Shown one piece after another: positions 1-13,299 of a stretch of 64,000 bases of DNA. Position 1 is the stretch's first letter. Every line of letters begins with the position of its first letter. Both the position numbers and the translations under genes were made by a program. A model generated the notes under the pieces. It was not told the DNA's origin. It searched no databases and saw nothing but the letters and a program-made list of their open reading frames with translations. The stretch is from Aphelocoma coerulescens (lineage: Eukaryota; Chordata; Aves; Passeriformes; Corvidae). The stretch spans positions 48,606,214 through 48,670,213 of the forward strand of contig NC_091017.1 of assembly GCF_041296385.1 (NCBI RefSeq), written 5' to 3'.

Positions 1-2229
1 CAGATATTTCCCCTCTCTGTTACCCTTACTCAATAATTCATCAAGTCTAAGGTGTAATTACCCCCATAGCTCCACAGTAGTACAAGCATGCCTTAGAAAA
101 CTTGACAGTGTCCTCCAATAAACTTGCTGCATCAAAAAACTTAAAAAACCTATTAACTAGATCTAGCTCCCTGACAGCAAACCCATCTGCTGTCTGATAC
201 CAAATTTATTTTAAATAGCATTGCAGCTGAGAGTCATGATGCTAGCTGAAAAGTCTCTGTCCGTGCCAAACTCAGCTATGGTGCCAATCATTTGTTGTGA
301 CTGATCTGCCATAAATGACAGAATATGGACAAGTAGGCTTTTAAAGACAAGAATAAAAGAACTTAAAAAAAGGCACATGGGAAATTCTTTCAAGGACAAG
401 GGACAGCATAAAGACAGCAATGGAGATGAGTTGAAAAACAGATGAGGAGTTAGAGGATGCAAAACAGGATTTCAGCTGCTGACAGGCACTCTGATTCATT
501 GCACTGAAAAATATTGATTTGCTGTAAAATTGGTAACCATTACACTAGCAAATCTGAAAACATTTAAAACAGTAAAAGCAAATATCATTAAAGATTTCCA
601 GTTATCTACTATTTGTATGACACCTGGGACAATCTCCCTTCAGAATCTCGAACACAAAGAGCTGTCTGACATGGCACTACTGTCAGTACTTTATTATTAA
701 TTGACTCTTTTGTACTGCATTGCTTTAATAATGTAATTATTAATAATCTGCAGCGTATTTGAGAAGCAGTCTACCAATACTGTAGACAAAAGAAGTTGGT
801 TTGTATATGGCATTCTCATAATTTTTGTCACTAAAAACTGTATTTTAAACAAGTGGACCTGTCATTTTCATAGAACAAAATTAAAAATTTGTTGTAATTA
901 ATTTTCGTTTTTCATGCTGCAGACATTAGTTATGTAAGAAGTGGAAAAGATCCTCCTCTTGATGCTTTTTAGCTAAATATCATTAAAAGTCTCTGCAGCT
1001 TCAACCTAGAAGCTCATTTTTCAATAACATACAGCTAGAGCTCCTTGAAGGTTTCCCTTGTAAAAGAGATGTCCATGTTTTTATGTTTTATCTTTCACAT
1101 TAATTATTAAGCAAACTCAAACTCAGTATTTTTTTGTTCCTCTTAAGAGAAATTTATTTTAAAGTTCTCTTTTGCTCTAGAAGATCACTTACACTGTCTT
1201 TGCCTGGACTGATTCCATACCTTACAGAAGCTGTAGTCTAGATACCTCATATTTCCATTCTCCACTAGATCAACTACATTTCCAAAGATAACTTGTAAGG
1301 ATTCAAACTTGCATACAGAGATACATACCAGTAGTATGAGCAGGTTTATGTTAAGTGGAAACTTCTTATAATTTTTATTAGTATGTATTTAATGTGCATA
1401 CTAAATTTCATTAGGAAGATACCAAAGCATCCTAAACTATATTCCAACTCACCAAGTGCTGAAGAATACTTCTTAATTATTTTTTTAGACAGAAGTATAA
1501 TTGCAATAGTTACCACTAAGTTAAGAGGAAATAAAGACGTAATATATAAATTATTATCAACTAGCATTCTGGGACAGTTTAACAAAGAATGTCACAGCTA
1601 TCATTTTTTCATCTATAATAGAAACTGCATAAAAGTAGGGTAGCTAAGCTCACCCCACATATATTTTATAAAGTATTCTGTCTTTGTTACCAGGACAAAA
1701 TATTTCTTTCACTTTATTTGCTACAGAGCACCTCCCAATAGAGGCTATTAGCTTTGGAAACCTTATTTATCAGTCAGACATATTTTGTTAGACATCATCT
1801 GGCAAGATTTAGGCACCATCATACTGAGCAGTAACAGAAAATTTAAGAAGATATAGTCAGTGATGTGAATTTCATTCTAATGTTTTTCCTACTGATGATG
1901 AATAATTCCTCCATCATTTCATAAGCCAAACATTTGCATCAGTTCATCTCAATAACCCAAAGAATTAACCATTTGTTGACTAGGTCGTTATTGGACTTGT
2001 CAACATACAGAGGCTTTTTCATATCTTGTTCCCATGCTCTAACATGACTTTCTAAACTATTGACACATTTTCAGTCCAGCCCTGCAGTCTTACCCTTCCA
2101 ATCAAAGATAATGCACAAACACTGTTTTGCTCTCCTAATTTTCCTTCTTATTCTCCATTCTGCTAAGACTTCTCATTCTTGACTTTATAAAATGAGCTAT
2201 AGCGTCCTACATTTATAATATTCTGTTTA
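1..2229. other. AT-rich intergenic or intronic stretch, nothing recognised
   Basis: No gene is supported here. The stretch is AT-rich unique-looking sequence with stop codons in all frames at close spacing; the open frames present are under 90 codons, lack recognisable domains and show no codon-like periodicity. No CR1 or LTR signature, RNA gene or microsatellite of note was seen. Confidence 0.7.
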
Positions 2230-2650
2230 TTGTTTCCATAGAGATGTCAAAGCCATAAAGGTTTACTTTTGCCACAGCTCTGAAAGGTGTCTGTCAGGGC
2301 AGCTCATTCAAAAGAGTGCATTGGTCCAACTTATAAAATAGACATTTTACTTCAGCGGATTGCCATCCACACACTGCAATAATCTGCCATCTGTAATTGC
2401 TCCCTGAGAGAGTGACCACACTCCCCCTCCCCTGCACAGAAGTGGAAGAGGTCCTGTTCTTGACCGTAAAGGTCTCAGTCCAGACTAATGAGCAGATGAT
2501 GCTCAGGGGAGCACATGTACATGGCCAGAATAGCTTCAGATACAATGCCGGCCTGAAACTGGTATTATTTGCTGTTGGCTGTGTGTTTTGACATCATGTC
2601 TTGGCTTCTCATCTAATTAATATTGGTGTAGAACTGGAGCCAACCAGTGG
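2230..2650. promoter_or_regulatory. candidate conserved non-coding block
   Basis: Between AT-rich flanks lies about 400 bp of richer, non-repetitive sequence. It contains a caudal-type CCATAAA (2253-2259), homeodomain-type TAATTAA (2614-2620), CAGATG-type E-boxes and a short pyrimidine-rich GC patch near 2420-2435. Overlapping open frames of 83 codons (minus, 2294-2545) and 64 codons (plus, 2397-2591) occur, but neither has a recognisable domain, so they look like by-products of a locally stop-poor sequence. Regulatory function is inference from texture and motifs alone; it could equally be an ancient decayed repeat or a lncRNA exon. Confidence 0.3.
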
Positions 2651-5600
2651 AAGTCCCACCAGACCCTCAGTAAAATGCCTGGCATATGTGAAACCCAAAA
2701 CCTGAAATATGTTAAATTTTTAAATAGTTAGTCTGGTTAATTCTGTAAGATATTTTCTCTATTTTCTCATAGAAAATAGTTGAATTATACTGTTTTTATA
2801 GCTGCGAAGACACAGGCCTTTGTCAGCCTGTGTCACAGTCCTTATACACAGTAGGCGTGAAAAGAGTAAGCATGAGCTTCTTGACAGAACACAGAGATTA
2901 ATTTATCTTTGCCACCTCCTTAATTTGAGAGAACAATGTTGAAAACCTACTTTATTTACGCCTACACTGTATCAGGCGCACGAACAGAACTTTAGTCTTT
3001 TTAAAACTAGAATAACAGATCATTTCATTACTCCTCCAGACACGTAGACACCACTCATAAAGCACACTGTACTATTGAAATTTTCTGCATATGCCTACAG
3101 TATGAATATATATGCATCTTAACGTGTGGCTTTTTCCCTCTTGGAACTACTTTCTTCTCTGTAAATAAGCCACTACCAATGAATCCACCACAGATTTCAC
3201 TAAAAAGCTTTCTGAAAGTCAAAGCATGTGAGTCATGCCAGGTTAAACTCAATCCCATCAAGTGACTTCTGAATGACTGGCTTGTGTTAACCCATAGGTG
3301 GAAGTGCTGGCAAGACCAAGGTTTTAAAAGTATTCATAATACTTGATAGTTTTGCCTTTAGATCAACATTTGGCAGGGACCTGAAATGCATCATACAACT
3401 GCATCTCTTATGCCTATTACAGTACTATGATCAGTTTTCTCTTCCCTTTCAACAAATCAGAAAACTGGTTCCTTGGACCAGCTTCTCATATATCCTCAGA
3501 ATTTCCTTTCTTTGAGCTTTTTACTGGGTCTCCAACCTTGTTAATCTTAAACAAAGAGCAGTAGTTTATTCACCTGTTACTGCATTGGACACAAATGTGG
3601 AGTAGCCTAAAGTTCTTTGCCATTGCAAGGTCATTTCCTCTTGTTCAGTACCACGACCACTTCCAATCACATCATGCACAGATGCAATCATGTCCTCAGA
3701 TGAGGACATATTCCTATTCATATTTGTGTCAGTCACCTTCATTGTCAAACAAGAGTCTCCAAGTCAGTTAATAAGACTAGAAAACAGTATGCAAATATAC
3801 TTTCCATATCAATGTCAGGCTTCACACATTAACATCCTGACCTTAACTATTTCCAAGGATTGATCAAGCTCTATCCCAGACTTTTTGGCTGCCCTACTAC
3901 CTCTGTTGTGCTGGAACTTCTGCCTGGAGTTTACCTGTCCCTCTGTTGTCCTTTCTTTAAATTGTCCTAACCCCGTGACCTCCATTTCATAGCTGGTCTG
4001 CAAGATATAAATTGCAATGTGAATTTAAATGTTAAAGATGAGGTTGACCGGAAGAGCAAAGTATGAAGTTATCTGAAATAGGTTAGTTGCAGAGATTCAT
4101 TGCTTACGGACTGCGATAATTAGACATCAATGCCTTAAATGTCTTGCATATTTTAACATGGGACTCAGGCTTGTGTATTATTTTCTACCTCACTTGTCTA
4201 GCTGTCAGGCTGAACTGTGCAATATCACCCTAGAGACAAACTGCCAAGTTCAGTAACAGAGGGTACAGTGGCAAGCTGCTCTGTAAGAATGCCAAGGCTG
4301 CCTGCACTCCCAAATTTGAAACTGCTTCTATGGATGCGTCTCTTGAAAGCTGCTGAATGTTCCTCTTCATTCTCCAGAGTTGATATAAATTATCTTTTTC
4401 ATCTCTTTCTGCATTAATTAACCAGAGTTCAACTCTCACTTCCTGCTCATTACTCAAATTCTCTCACAAAAGGTTGTAGCAGGGGGGATTTATTTTATTT
4501 AAAGTGTAGCAGATGAAGCACACTGCTCAGCTATGGTGTCTTCCAGTGACTCAGAAAAAGAGAGGTCCTACTGTGAATCAGTTGTTTAGAGATCACTCTC
4601 ATACTTGCTTCATCTCTTCTGTACATCTCTATCTAGTGCCCAACAGCATACTCCTCATTCATATTAGCAGACATTTTGAGATGGAGCACTTTTGTTTACA
4701 CTGCCCCTTCCCCAATGCTTAAAACATGCTAAAAGTGTTTTTCACATATTATTGTTACCTGAACTTCTTTTGTACCCTTTCAAGCCCATATAGTCAATGG
4801 TTTTCTCAAACTAGAAGCCAGCACAAACATTTAAGTTGTTCTTCAAAATGTACACTATGGATGAACTGGGCCAACTGCAGAGCATATAGGAAAGATACCC
4901 ATCTGAGACTAACATGACCAGCACATTTTCTGTGTTCCCCTTTTTACTGTATTCCAGTATCTTCTAAAACAAATTTCTTACAATTTTATGAAGAGGGAAC
5001 TGAGAGACAAATACATAGCTACATGAAAACACGGTATGCATGTAAAAATTAGTCATATCATAGACCACAGCGCAGCTCTTCACTATAGATGAATATTGGT
5101 GATTTAAAAATAAAATATGTAGTATCTCCAAAGAGACTAGAAATAACTGTTTAACACTAACAACTACTGTTTCTTTTATTTACGACACTTGAGAATATTT
5201 TGACATTTAAAATTTGCAGAATGAACTGTAATTCCCTCACAATGCTCCATTTATTAGAAAACAGTGAAGAATTCAGAAAAGACAGGAAGAACCTGATAGT
5301 CTGGTTCCAACTCACACTGGCCTGAAATAATTACAGCTGCAATGGCAACTTGGGCCCACAAATTTTTTCACCAACCAGACGAGGATACAGCATCAACTAT
5401 ATTACATATGTGTAAACATCAATGTAGACATTCAGTAGCTCAGAATCTACTTGTTGACTGCTGTTGCTTACATAGGCACAACAGAACTGTTACAGTACCT
5501 GCCACATCACCTACTTCATGTCACAGTAGCGATTTTAACCTTATACACATAAGTCATTCAAGTGTTATTTTTGTCCTTTACTGCCCAAAATTCTTATTAA

Positions 5601-7289
5601 AGTCACAGGAGTACCTAAAGAGAAAAATCAACATACTGCATCAGAATCTGTTGTGTGGCCTTGGTAACAAACAGAATTTTCCTGTAAGTTACCAGGGTAG
5701 TACTGTTATATTCTAACAGCTAAACAAAATTCCCCTGTATTATAATACTCAATATTTCAGAGCACTAGTAACTACCTAAAGACTTCACTAAAATACTGAC
5801 TTTGAAATACAGGTTACTTTTTAAAAGCCTAGTATTTAATTCCGTAGCCAGAGAACTAAAAGCTCAGTGATACATTAGACAACACTCACTGTGCATTGTT
5901 CTGTCGACAGGACTGTACATTATCTGAAGACAATTAACATATCAGTACCATAAACTTGAATAAAAGAGCTGAAGGAGGAAAAAATGCCAAAATGTGGGTT
6001 TGACCTCTCCGAGGATCACATGGCTATAGTTGTAATAGATGGAACCAGAAATAATAGCATTTTGAGGCCAGGAAATAAAAATGCTACCCACAAAATGGAT
6101 GGTAAGTCACAAGACGCTAACCAAATAATTTACATTGTTCTCAAAGTTCATCTACAAATGTAAATAGCAGAGGACAAAGAAATATCAAAAAAAAAACAAC
6201 TGCCAATATGTATGAAAGAACACTTCAGTTCTTTTTCTGTAGCTCTGTATACAGTATCCATTTGTACTATATTCCTAGTGTTTGGAGGTATGATTAAGAT
6301 TTGCATTTATAGGCTCAGTCTAGGGCTCACTTAAGTCAATAAGAATTTTTTTCTTCAATTATAATACTTACAAATTTTGTCCTAGGTTAAGAAAGATATT
6401 TTCTGGATAGCTAAATGACTTCTACAACAGCAAGGCATGATAAAGACCATGCACAGAGTGTGAACGTGTGTGCATTTGTCTGTTATACAAGTACTATTTT
6501 CCCTGTCCTGTAAGCCATGAAGCAGCACAAGATCTTTATATACCAAGTACTGTCAACAAATGCAAAGAAATAAATCTGTCAATCTATATTGTGGTTCATC
6601 TCATCTCTATGGAACCCCTTCTCTTTAGTAAGCATATTACCTTGTCATAAAGTAGATTGAAATCATACTATCCATCTCTGTATTTGTACATCTACATACA
6701 GAAATGACAGGGAGCAAAGCAAGAAATAATTACTGCTTCACAGCTGTATCACTTAAAAATATTGGGCAACAATTCTCTGAAAAGCAGCATGATTCAGGAA
6801 CAGTTAATTCAATAAAAAAATCCAATTGGCATGAAAAGGTCAAAAGCCATTGGACTTACTCAGAACTGTCAGAAAATAGCATATTGAACTGAAACCACAG
6901 GAGAGCACTGACAGGAAAAACTTAGCACTCTCAGATCTAATTTGGTCAGAACATCAAGACCATCATTCCATCACTTGAAAAACTTCTTTGGTGCAGTTAA
7001 AAGCTAAGAGTATGCTGCACTCAATTGTTTATTTGCATGGCAAATAGCCTTATCAGAATTTTACAATATGCAGCATCATCATCCTTTTACTTCTGAAAAT
7101 ACCTAGATTTTTTCCTAAATAAAGAACAAAAATGTTAACCAAATATAACACTACAAAAATCTTAAGTTCAAATACAGGATTAGTAAAAAAAATCTGAAGG
7201 CTATTTCCCATGACATAATTAGTACAGATTTTAAAAAAAACCAAACAACCAGCATAAACCTACCACAGCTGTGATAGGTTATTAATTCC
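2651..7289. other. intergenic or intronic stretch, nothing recognised
   Basis: No gene or repeat family was identified. A short perfect inverted repeat lies at 3691-3708. The longest frame is 124 codons (5342-5716, plus); its translation is rich in Cys, His and Ser without spacing that fits a zinc finger or any known domain, and no splice or start context supports it. Confidence 0.65.
3691..3708. repeat. perfect inverted repeat, 8-bp arms, 2-nt centre
   Basis: TGTCCTCA at 3691-3698 is followed after GA by its exact reverse complement TGAGGACA at 3701-3708. It could bind a dimeric protein or simply be chance in a window of this size. No neighbouring feature gives it a role. Confidence 0.8.
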
Positions 7290-7880
7290 TGTTATTAATG
7301 TTCTCTTTTTTATAGTTTCTTTTCTTCTTTGCCTTTGTTTCAAGAGTTCTTTTACTCAGAGTTTGAATTAAAATGCAGGAGACCAGGAATTTATCTTCAG
7401 ACTTAGATGTTTATTATATCTCATCTATAGAACAGCTGCACAGAGTGTGCCTCTAAGTTAACAAGGTAGAAAATGGCCATGAGTTCTAGCTTCCAAGGCC
7501 TTTCAAGGTCCAAATCACCCAATTATGAAATACCAAGTATTTGTTTTTACTTATAATCCAATAACTAACTATTCATGATCCACACTGAGGGTTTTTTGAC
7601 CCAATACCACAAAACCCAGATTTGTGAAGAAGGAGAAAAGAAGAAGAAAAAATCCACACCCAAAATCCTGCATCTTGTTACATATATCTCATAAACCTAA
7701 TTTTCCACATCTCTACATATTCCACCCAGTGATATAACTTTTAATTACACAACAACCTCAGTGTTCTCACACAATTCAGGAAGCCTTTCCCAAGGCTTCA
7801 GGTCAAATACAGTGTGCTTCTGAGGATCACTGTCTGTCAGCACTGAAAGGCTGAAATTCTCAGAACTCAGGGTTCCAACA
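7290..7880 (-). mobile_element. solo LTR of an avian endogenous retrovirus (copy 1)
   Basis: This block aligns by eye over its whole length with 61214-61814, with many shared runs such as the 'cagatttgtgaagaagg' stretch and the 'ctacatattccacccagtga' stretch. Read on the minus strand it starts TGTTGGAACC (7880 downwards), ends in CA at 7290, and carries AATAAA at 7415-7410, about 120 bp before its end, which fits an LTR with a short R-U5. No internal retroviral sequence lies on either side, so it is read as a solo LTR left by recombination. No convincing target-site duplication is visible, so the outer edges may be off by several bases. The family is probably of ERVK type, but that is inference. 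Confidence 0.7.
7410..7415 (-). promoter_or_regulatory. LTR polyadenylation signal
   Basis: TTTATT on the plus strand reads AATAAA on the minus strand. The same hexamer sits at the equivalent place in the second LTR copy (61343-61348), with the neighbouring bases also preserved, which supports its being the retroviral poly(A) signal. Confidence 0.65.
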
Positions 7881-9197
7881 ACAGGTAATAGCAAAAAAAA
7901 AGTGGTAAAACAAGAAACAAAATCCGCAACTTTTCCATAATGCATACCAGTCTGTCTGCCTCCATCTCATTGGATCTGTGCTGAATCACAGCTTTACCAA
8001 ATTCTGTTTTGAATGAAAAATGCTTCTCTTTACATTACCTGTGTGACTTTTGAAAGAAAAGTGACACAATAGACCAGAGTGCACCAAGGGGAGTAAAGTA
8101 CATAGAACAAAAGGGCTTTGTAATGATACCAAAGTGAGGATGTGCAAACAGCAGTCACTTGCCTGGTTGGCCACACAAGCTTTTACTGAGAGCAGCAAGC
8201 AGTGGCAGGAGCAGTACTACAGGTACTTCCAAGGCAGGAATGCAGGATGCAAAGCACCCTTATGAACTGCTTCTCTCTGGAAGAGGAAATGAGACAAATC
8301 CGTGAGTTTTGGCCACTTAATGTAGCAGACTGCCCATAACAGATGTGAAAGATGTGGTGTGACATATTTACTTTATGTAAAAGACAGAGAAGAGGAAGCA
8401 GAGTGAAAAATATGGCAGATGAGGAGTGTGGAAAATGACTAGATGTTAGAAACATAGTCCTCAAAGTGATAATAATATAACACTTATAGTAAATCAGGGA
8501 GTTTTGAAAACAAATGATCATTCAACTTCAATAGTAACATACCTATGTATATAAATATACATGTATGTACAGCTATATTCATGTAGATGAGTGCTGTACT
8601 CCATCAGAAAATATAGCTTTATGATAACGTGTCTTATGTTAATAGACCTGTACTTAGAATATTCAGATGGACATACAAGTGTTTCCAGTCTTGGAATAAA
8701 GCTACAATAAGATTAAGGAGTATCAGAGAAAGACACATTATTTATTTAAATACAAGGCTTTTGGCTACCAATTATTCTAGGCAAAATTACATAGAATAGA
8801 ACACCAAGCTGTATATATTCCAAAATAAAAAGTTGCAAATGCACATACCAGCAGCGTGACATGAGCATGGAATTCATGAAATAAAAATTTGATGTATTAT
8901 ACTTGTTACCTCTCCATTTTAGATGTGCACAGAGCAAATCCCTATATATAACATCAGCCAACAGAACTGATCACCTCTCTTACATTCAGCTTCATATTCA
9001 CACAGCCTCCTTCAGAAGGGATGCTTCAGAAGAGGAGCCCATTCTGCCACCCTACTGCATGAGAGTCATCTAATGCTGTCTCAAACAAAAAAACCACACT
9101 CAAGACCATTTCAAAGCTAACGTTGGGATTTTTTCCATAAGATCCACCAATGTTTGTGTAGATAAGTTTGAGTTAATGTCACAGTGAAAATGCTGTT

Positions 9198-9224
9198 ATT
9201 ATCATCATCATCACCATCATCATT
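9198..9224. repeat. short imperfect (ATC)n microsatellite
   Basis: About nine ATC-type triplets with one interruption (CACC). It is short enough to be an ordinary microsatellite. Confidence 0.85.
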
Positions 9225-9977
9225 ACTGTTTTTAAATTCACAACATAACAAAGTCACCTAAAAAAAACTGATTGGGAAATAATAACCAGGAAAGAAAAAA
9301 AAAGTATCTGAGAATTCTTCAGTCATTCCCTACTACAGAGCAAGATACACTTTTTCAGAGTGATGCACTGGCTATCTGGATCCTTTTTATAGTATTGTGA
9401 GGAGCTCTACTTCTCAAAATTTTATCCATATTTTATGGAATGACCAGAGGCACTCAGAACATTCAATTAATCTTTTATTTTTCAAGCCATTTCCAAAGTA
9501 TGTCTGAGATGTCTTAGATGATAAGGTTGAGGAAGAAGATAAAATACTTCAGGAAAGGGCTCAAAGAAATCTAGAATCTGAGTTCACAACTAAGGAAAAT
9601 ACTATTCAGTGTGGATAGCTTCTTTACCATGGTCCATGAGTCCCAACTGCAGGGTTTTTTCTGAGTGGAAAGTAACAACAAGCAGATGTGAGAATGCTTG
9701 CTTGAGGATAACTTAGTGAAACAGAGTCATTGAACAGCATCTTTCTCCCACCAATCTTTAACATTACTGAGCAGGGTACTCCCTTTTATACAAGATTATG
9801 CCTGCCTCAATCTTCATGTACCTTGCAATCTCTGTTCTGGAACCCCTTTGGCTGCTTGAACTTCCCTCAATATCAGAGAACATTTGAAATCACCTTCCTA
9901 CCTCCTCAGTCTAACTCTTGGCCCACTCTTCACCTCCAGTCCCTTACTAAACTTAAAATAATGTATTTATTTAAAAT

Positions 9978-10049
9978 AACAACAACACCACAACAATAAT
10001 AATAATAAATAATATTAATAAATAAATAATAATACTAACAATAATAAAC
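9978..10049. repeat. AAC/AAT/AAAT low-complexity tract
   Basis: The tract passes from AAC units into AAT and then mixed AAAT and AATA units over about 70 bp, as expected for a slippage-prone simple repeat in which new unit types arose by mutation. Confidence 0.85.
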
Positions 10050-12259
10050 ACCATACACCTTGTTTTGAAACCTGCTTTTATGCTAGGAACATCACCATAA
10101 TTTATTTAGTCCACTTGAATAATAAACCAGAAAATATGACTTTATCTTTCCATGTTATTACATTTTGCTTTCAAATGTTCATTTTTCTTCTTTATTTTCT
10201 CCCTGGATTTAGTTTCTACCACATACTCCAGTGTAATAAGGCATAGCCAGGACTGAAGAAACAATCAGATCTGCAAAGAAGGAAATGGATTTTGTAAACA
10301 GCATAACTCCATATGCCAGAGACCCAATAGTCTACAGCTTTGTCAGTGACTTACTGTGGGAGCTTAGTCAAGCCACTCAACCTCTCAGTTCCTCAGCTGT
10401 CCTTTGGAAAGCATTATTTTACCCTAAAATAAAAACCATTGCAGTCTTTATTTTTCCATTCTTTATTTTTACACAAAGCTCTCTTAAAGGCTTATACCAA
10501 TGCATGACAGCTAGACTCCATTCATCTCCGAGAATAAAGGGCCCTCCACTGTGGAAATGCTGAGTTTGGTTTCTGATGATCCTATCTGAATGTTAGAACA
10601 CTATCACTTAACATTCAAAATAAAAGGAAAAAGGAACAAATTCCATGGGAAGGAATCTCTACTGGTTGAGGAGGTTTTATTTAAGTTACATGTTCTCCAC
10701 GCCCTCTCCCTCAGACCTAATCAGCATGCCCTATATTAAAGACAGAAAATGTAACTTTAGTCGAACAATTTAAATTGGTTATATAGAACTTAGAGCTATC
10801 AGATTTGTTGAAGCCCCAGATGAATGGCACTTCAGCTCTATCAAATTCAACTCCAGCAGTGAGCACTAAATCTCTCAAGGTTATTTTCTATCTGTAATGT
10901 AACCCAAATCCATCAATTATATAAATTCCTTTGGGTTAAAAATTTGTAATAAATTTCCCTAGCTCTAAGAAGATGAGTTTGATGAACCTGTCAGTATTAT
11001 TAGCAATAATAAGCTGTGAATATTCTGACACAACCTAATACTCAGAAGACACTGCTAAAGGCTCAAGATTTAGCAATAAAAGTACAGTAACTATGGGATC
11101 TTTCACTGGGTACTCACAGCCAAGTCAAATGTTTAATTTCTTCATTATCTTTACTAGTGTGTAGACCAAAAAATAGCCCAATTCTCCAACTCTGATATTT
11201 AGGAAGTAATGTATACATGTGTTGAGAAGACTGTATTTTCATACAACTCATTATTGAAGGACACAAATTAATTGAAATCAAACCATTTTAGAATCTTGCA
11301 ATGTATTCAAACTGTTACAGTACACTAGTTTTTTCTCTAAAGCAGTCCAGGTCTCCAGCCAAGGTCTTCAGTATCATCCCTCCCTGCATGGCCTATTTAA
11401 TAGCAAAGCAGAACTCAGATCGAAGGGTTGTTCTGGAGAATAAGGAATCTCTAACAAGGGAATTTAAGCATTAGAGCAGCTTGGCCAGAATTCTGAAAGG
11501 CTTTTTGGGAGGGCAATATGAAAAATCAAGTTCCTTTTTTGTGTTACTTTTTCCTAAGGGGAAGAAAAGAAATAAGGTCTCATCTTGCTATATTGGCTTA
11601 TGCCAGATAAAGACTAGAGGGAAATCAGTCAATAGGACAGACATCCCCAGAAGATCCTTTTGCACATTATTATGTAAACATTAATTTAGTCCAGTTTTGT
11701 AAGCTTCCTCACCCATTGTTCCCCAACAATTTCTGTACCTTTTCAGCAATTCAAATTAAGTTGAGATGAGATTCCCAAATGTGTTAAAATCCCTCTAAAT
11801 TTGGTAAAATGCAGTAGCATATAGGAGAAATGGAAACTGAAGTGCCTCTACTGGCAGACAGGACACAAAATTAGATCATCCCTCTTGGATACAAAAGAAT
11901 ACACACAACAGTTTCACTTTGGGATATAAACCCAAAGGAAGCCAAGCTTCAAACTTTCCACTGCTTACAAAGAAATTGCGGGGGTTTTTGCAAATTGCTA
12001 AATTTACCATGCTTTTTTCAAGCTGCCCCAAATATCTGCAGCAATACAGCTTGCAAAGGCTGCTCAAGAAAGTACAGACCCTTCTCCCACCAGCGTTACC
12101 TCAACACAAACCTATTTTTGGAGCGGCATTCCAGTTCTAGAATAAGCTCACCTACAACCTGCACACTTCCCCAGGTAGTCTGATGTTTTGCTAACACAGG
12201 GAATCAAGCTCTATCCTAGCACAAGATCACGATTATTTCACTAGAAGCAATACTCTCCT

Positions 12260-12560
12260 ATAATACTGATTATCTTGCTTTAATTACTTGCCCAAGTTGA
12301 TGTAGCACCCAGACTCCACATCAAACCTTCTCTTGGCTGTATGCATTAACAGCTCATCTATTTGCCCTTTATTAATTTCTCCTCGTAAAACATGGTATTT
12401 TTGACAGATGAAATAAGGATCTCATGAGTTATCTGGCCTCAGACCTGTAAACTGTTAACACAAATTTGATTAAGGGATGGTCATCATAGTGGGCTCAGTG
12501 GAGCCTTTGACATGGGTAAAAGCTTTCAGGGGACAGGTTTTCAGGGGAAGGTTTTTATTT
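12260..12560. promoter_or_regulatory. candidate conserved non-coding block with homeodomain-type motifs
   Basis: About 300 bp of non-repetitive sequence holds TGATTATC (12267-12274), TTTAATTAC (12279-12287), TTTATTAATTT (12368-12378) and TTTGATTAAG (12465-12474). Such AT cores embedded in mixed-composition sequence are common in vertebrate developmental enhancers. Conservation is not visible from one sequence; the regulatory role is inferred, and AT-rich DNA gives such cores by chance fairly often. Confidence 0.25.
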
Positions 12561-13261
12561 GCAATTTATAGAGATGCTGGAGGATATCTATGTGTGCTCA
12601 ACTCTTTCATAGTATTTGACTCTCTTACATAATTTCCCAGTGAGGTTCTTTGTCAGCTTGTCTCTGTTTCCTCTCCTTGAAATTCTTTACACTGCCTTCC
12701 TCACTTGAATTCCCTTTCCTCACACAATTAATTCCCTTCATTTGGATATTTCACTCTTTCCTAACATGGATTCTGCCTTCAAAGATAAGGGCAGTTAAAT
12801 ATAGATTATATGGAACAGATTTGTCCAGGACACATTATTCTTTAGAGGACAGGTGGAGGAGACATTTGTGCTTTAATATAATAGTAAATACACGAGACAG
12901 TGCTCCCAGCAGCACAGCTACACATAACACCAGATTGCTGGCGAATGACAGATAGACTTTATCCTGAATCCTCAGTGGGGAGCTCAAATCTGTATTTTTT
13001 AAACCCATCTGGAGTATTCAGTACCCTTGGTGCAATGAAGCCAACACAGGAAAAATGTGAAAAATGTGGGAATGTGGGGGTTTCTTCTCTTTGTCTCCCT
13101 TTCCTTTCTCTCGAAAAGTTCCAGGTCCTAATTAATTATAGATATCTGCTCCTCATAATGACAGACGACTTTTTTTTTTCCCCCATTGGAAACTGTTCGG
13201 CTTAATTAATTCTGACATTTCAGTCAGTACACTGTGAGCTTGCTCAAAATTTTGCAGCATC

Positions 13262-13299
13262 TAAATAAATAAATGAACAAACAAATAAATAAATAAATA
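13262..13299. repeat. (AAAT)n tetranucleotide microsatellite
   Basis: Nine or so AAAT-type units with AAAC and GAAC interruptions in the middle. It is an ordinary interrupted microsatellite. Confidence 0.9.

Larger units (their letters stand above)
7881..12259. other. intergenic or intronic stretch with simple repeats
   Basis: No gene is supported. The stretch contains an ATC-type run and an AAT-rich low-complexity tract, listed separately, and otherwise unique AT-rich sequence. A 112-codon frame on the minus strand (8183-8521) shows no domain and is probably chance. Confidence 0.65.

Noticed and set aside
3055..3261. Possible CR1 ORF2 similarity on the minus strand
   Set aside because: A few residues resembled a LINE motif in one frame, but no diagnostic run or continuous similarity was found.
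3566..3748. 60-codon minus-strand frame with an acidic, protein-like composition
   Set aside because: It is short, matches no family I know, and its look may come from the dyad at 3691-3708.
5342..5716. 124-codon open frame, plus strand
   Set aside because: There is no recognisable domain, codon bias or splice context. The length is within what chance gives in 64 kb.
8183..8521. 112-codon open frame, minus strand
   Set aside because: Composition is random, with many His, Ser and Cys and no known fold, and it has no supporting context.
9978..10049. CRISPR-like or satellite array
   Set aside because: The units are 3-4 bp simple repeats without spacers, so it is a microsatellite.
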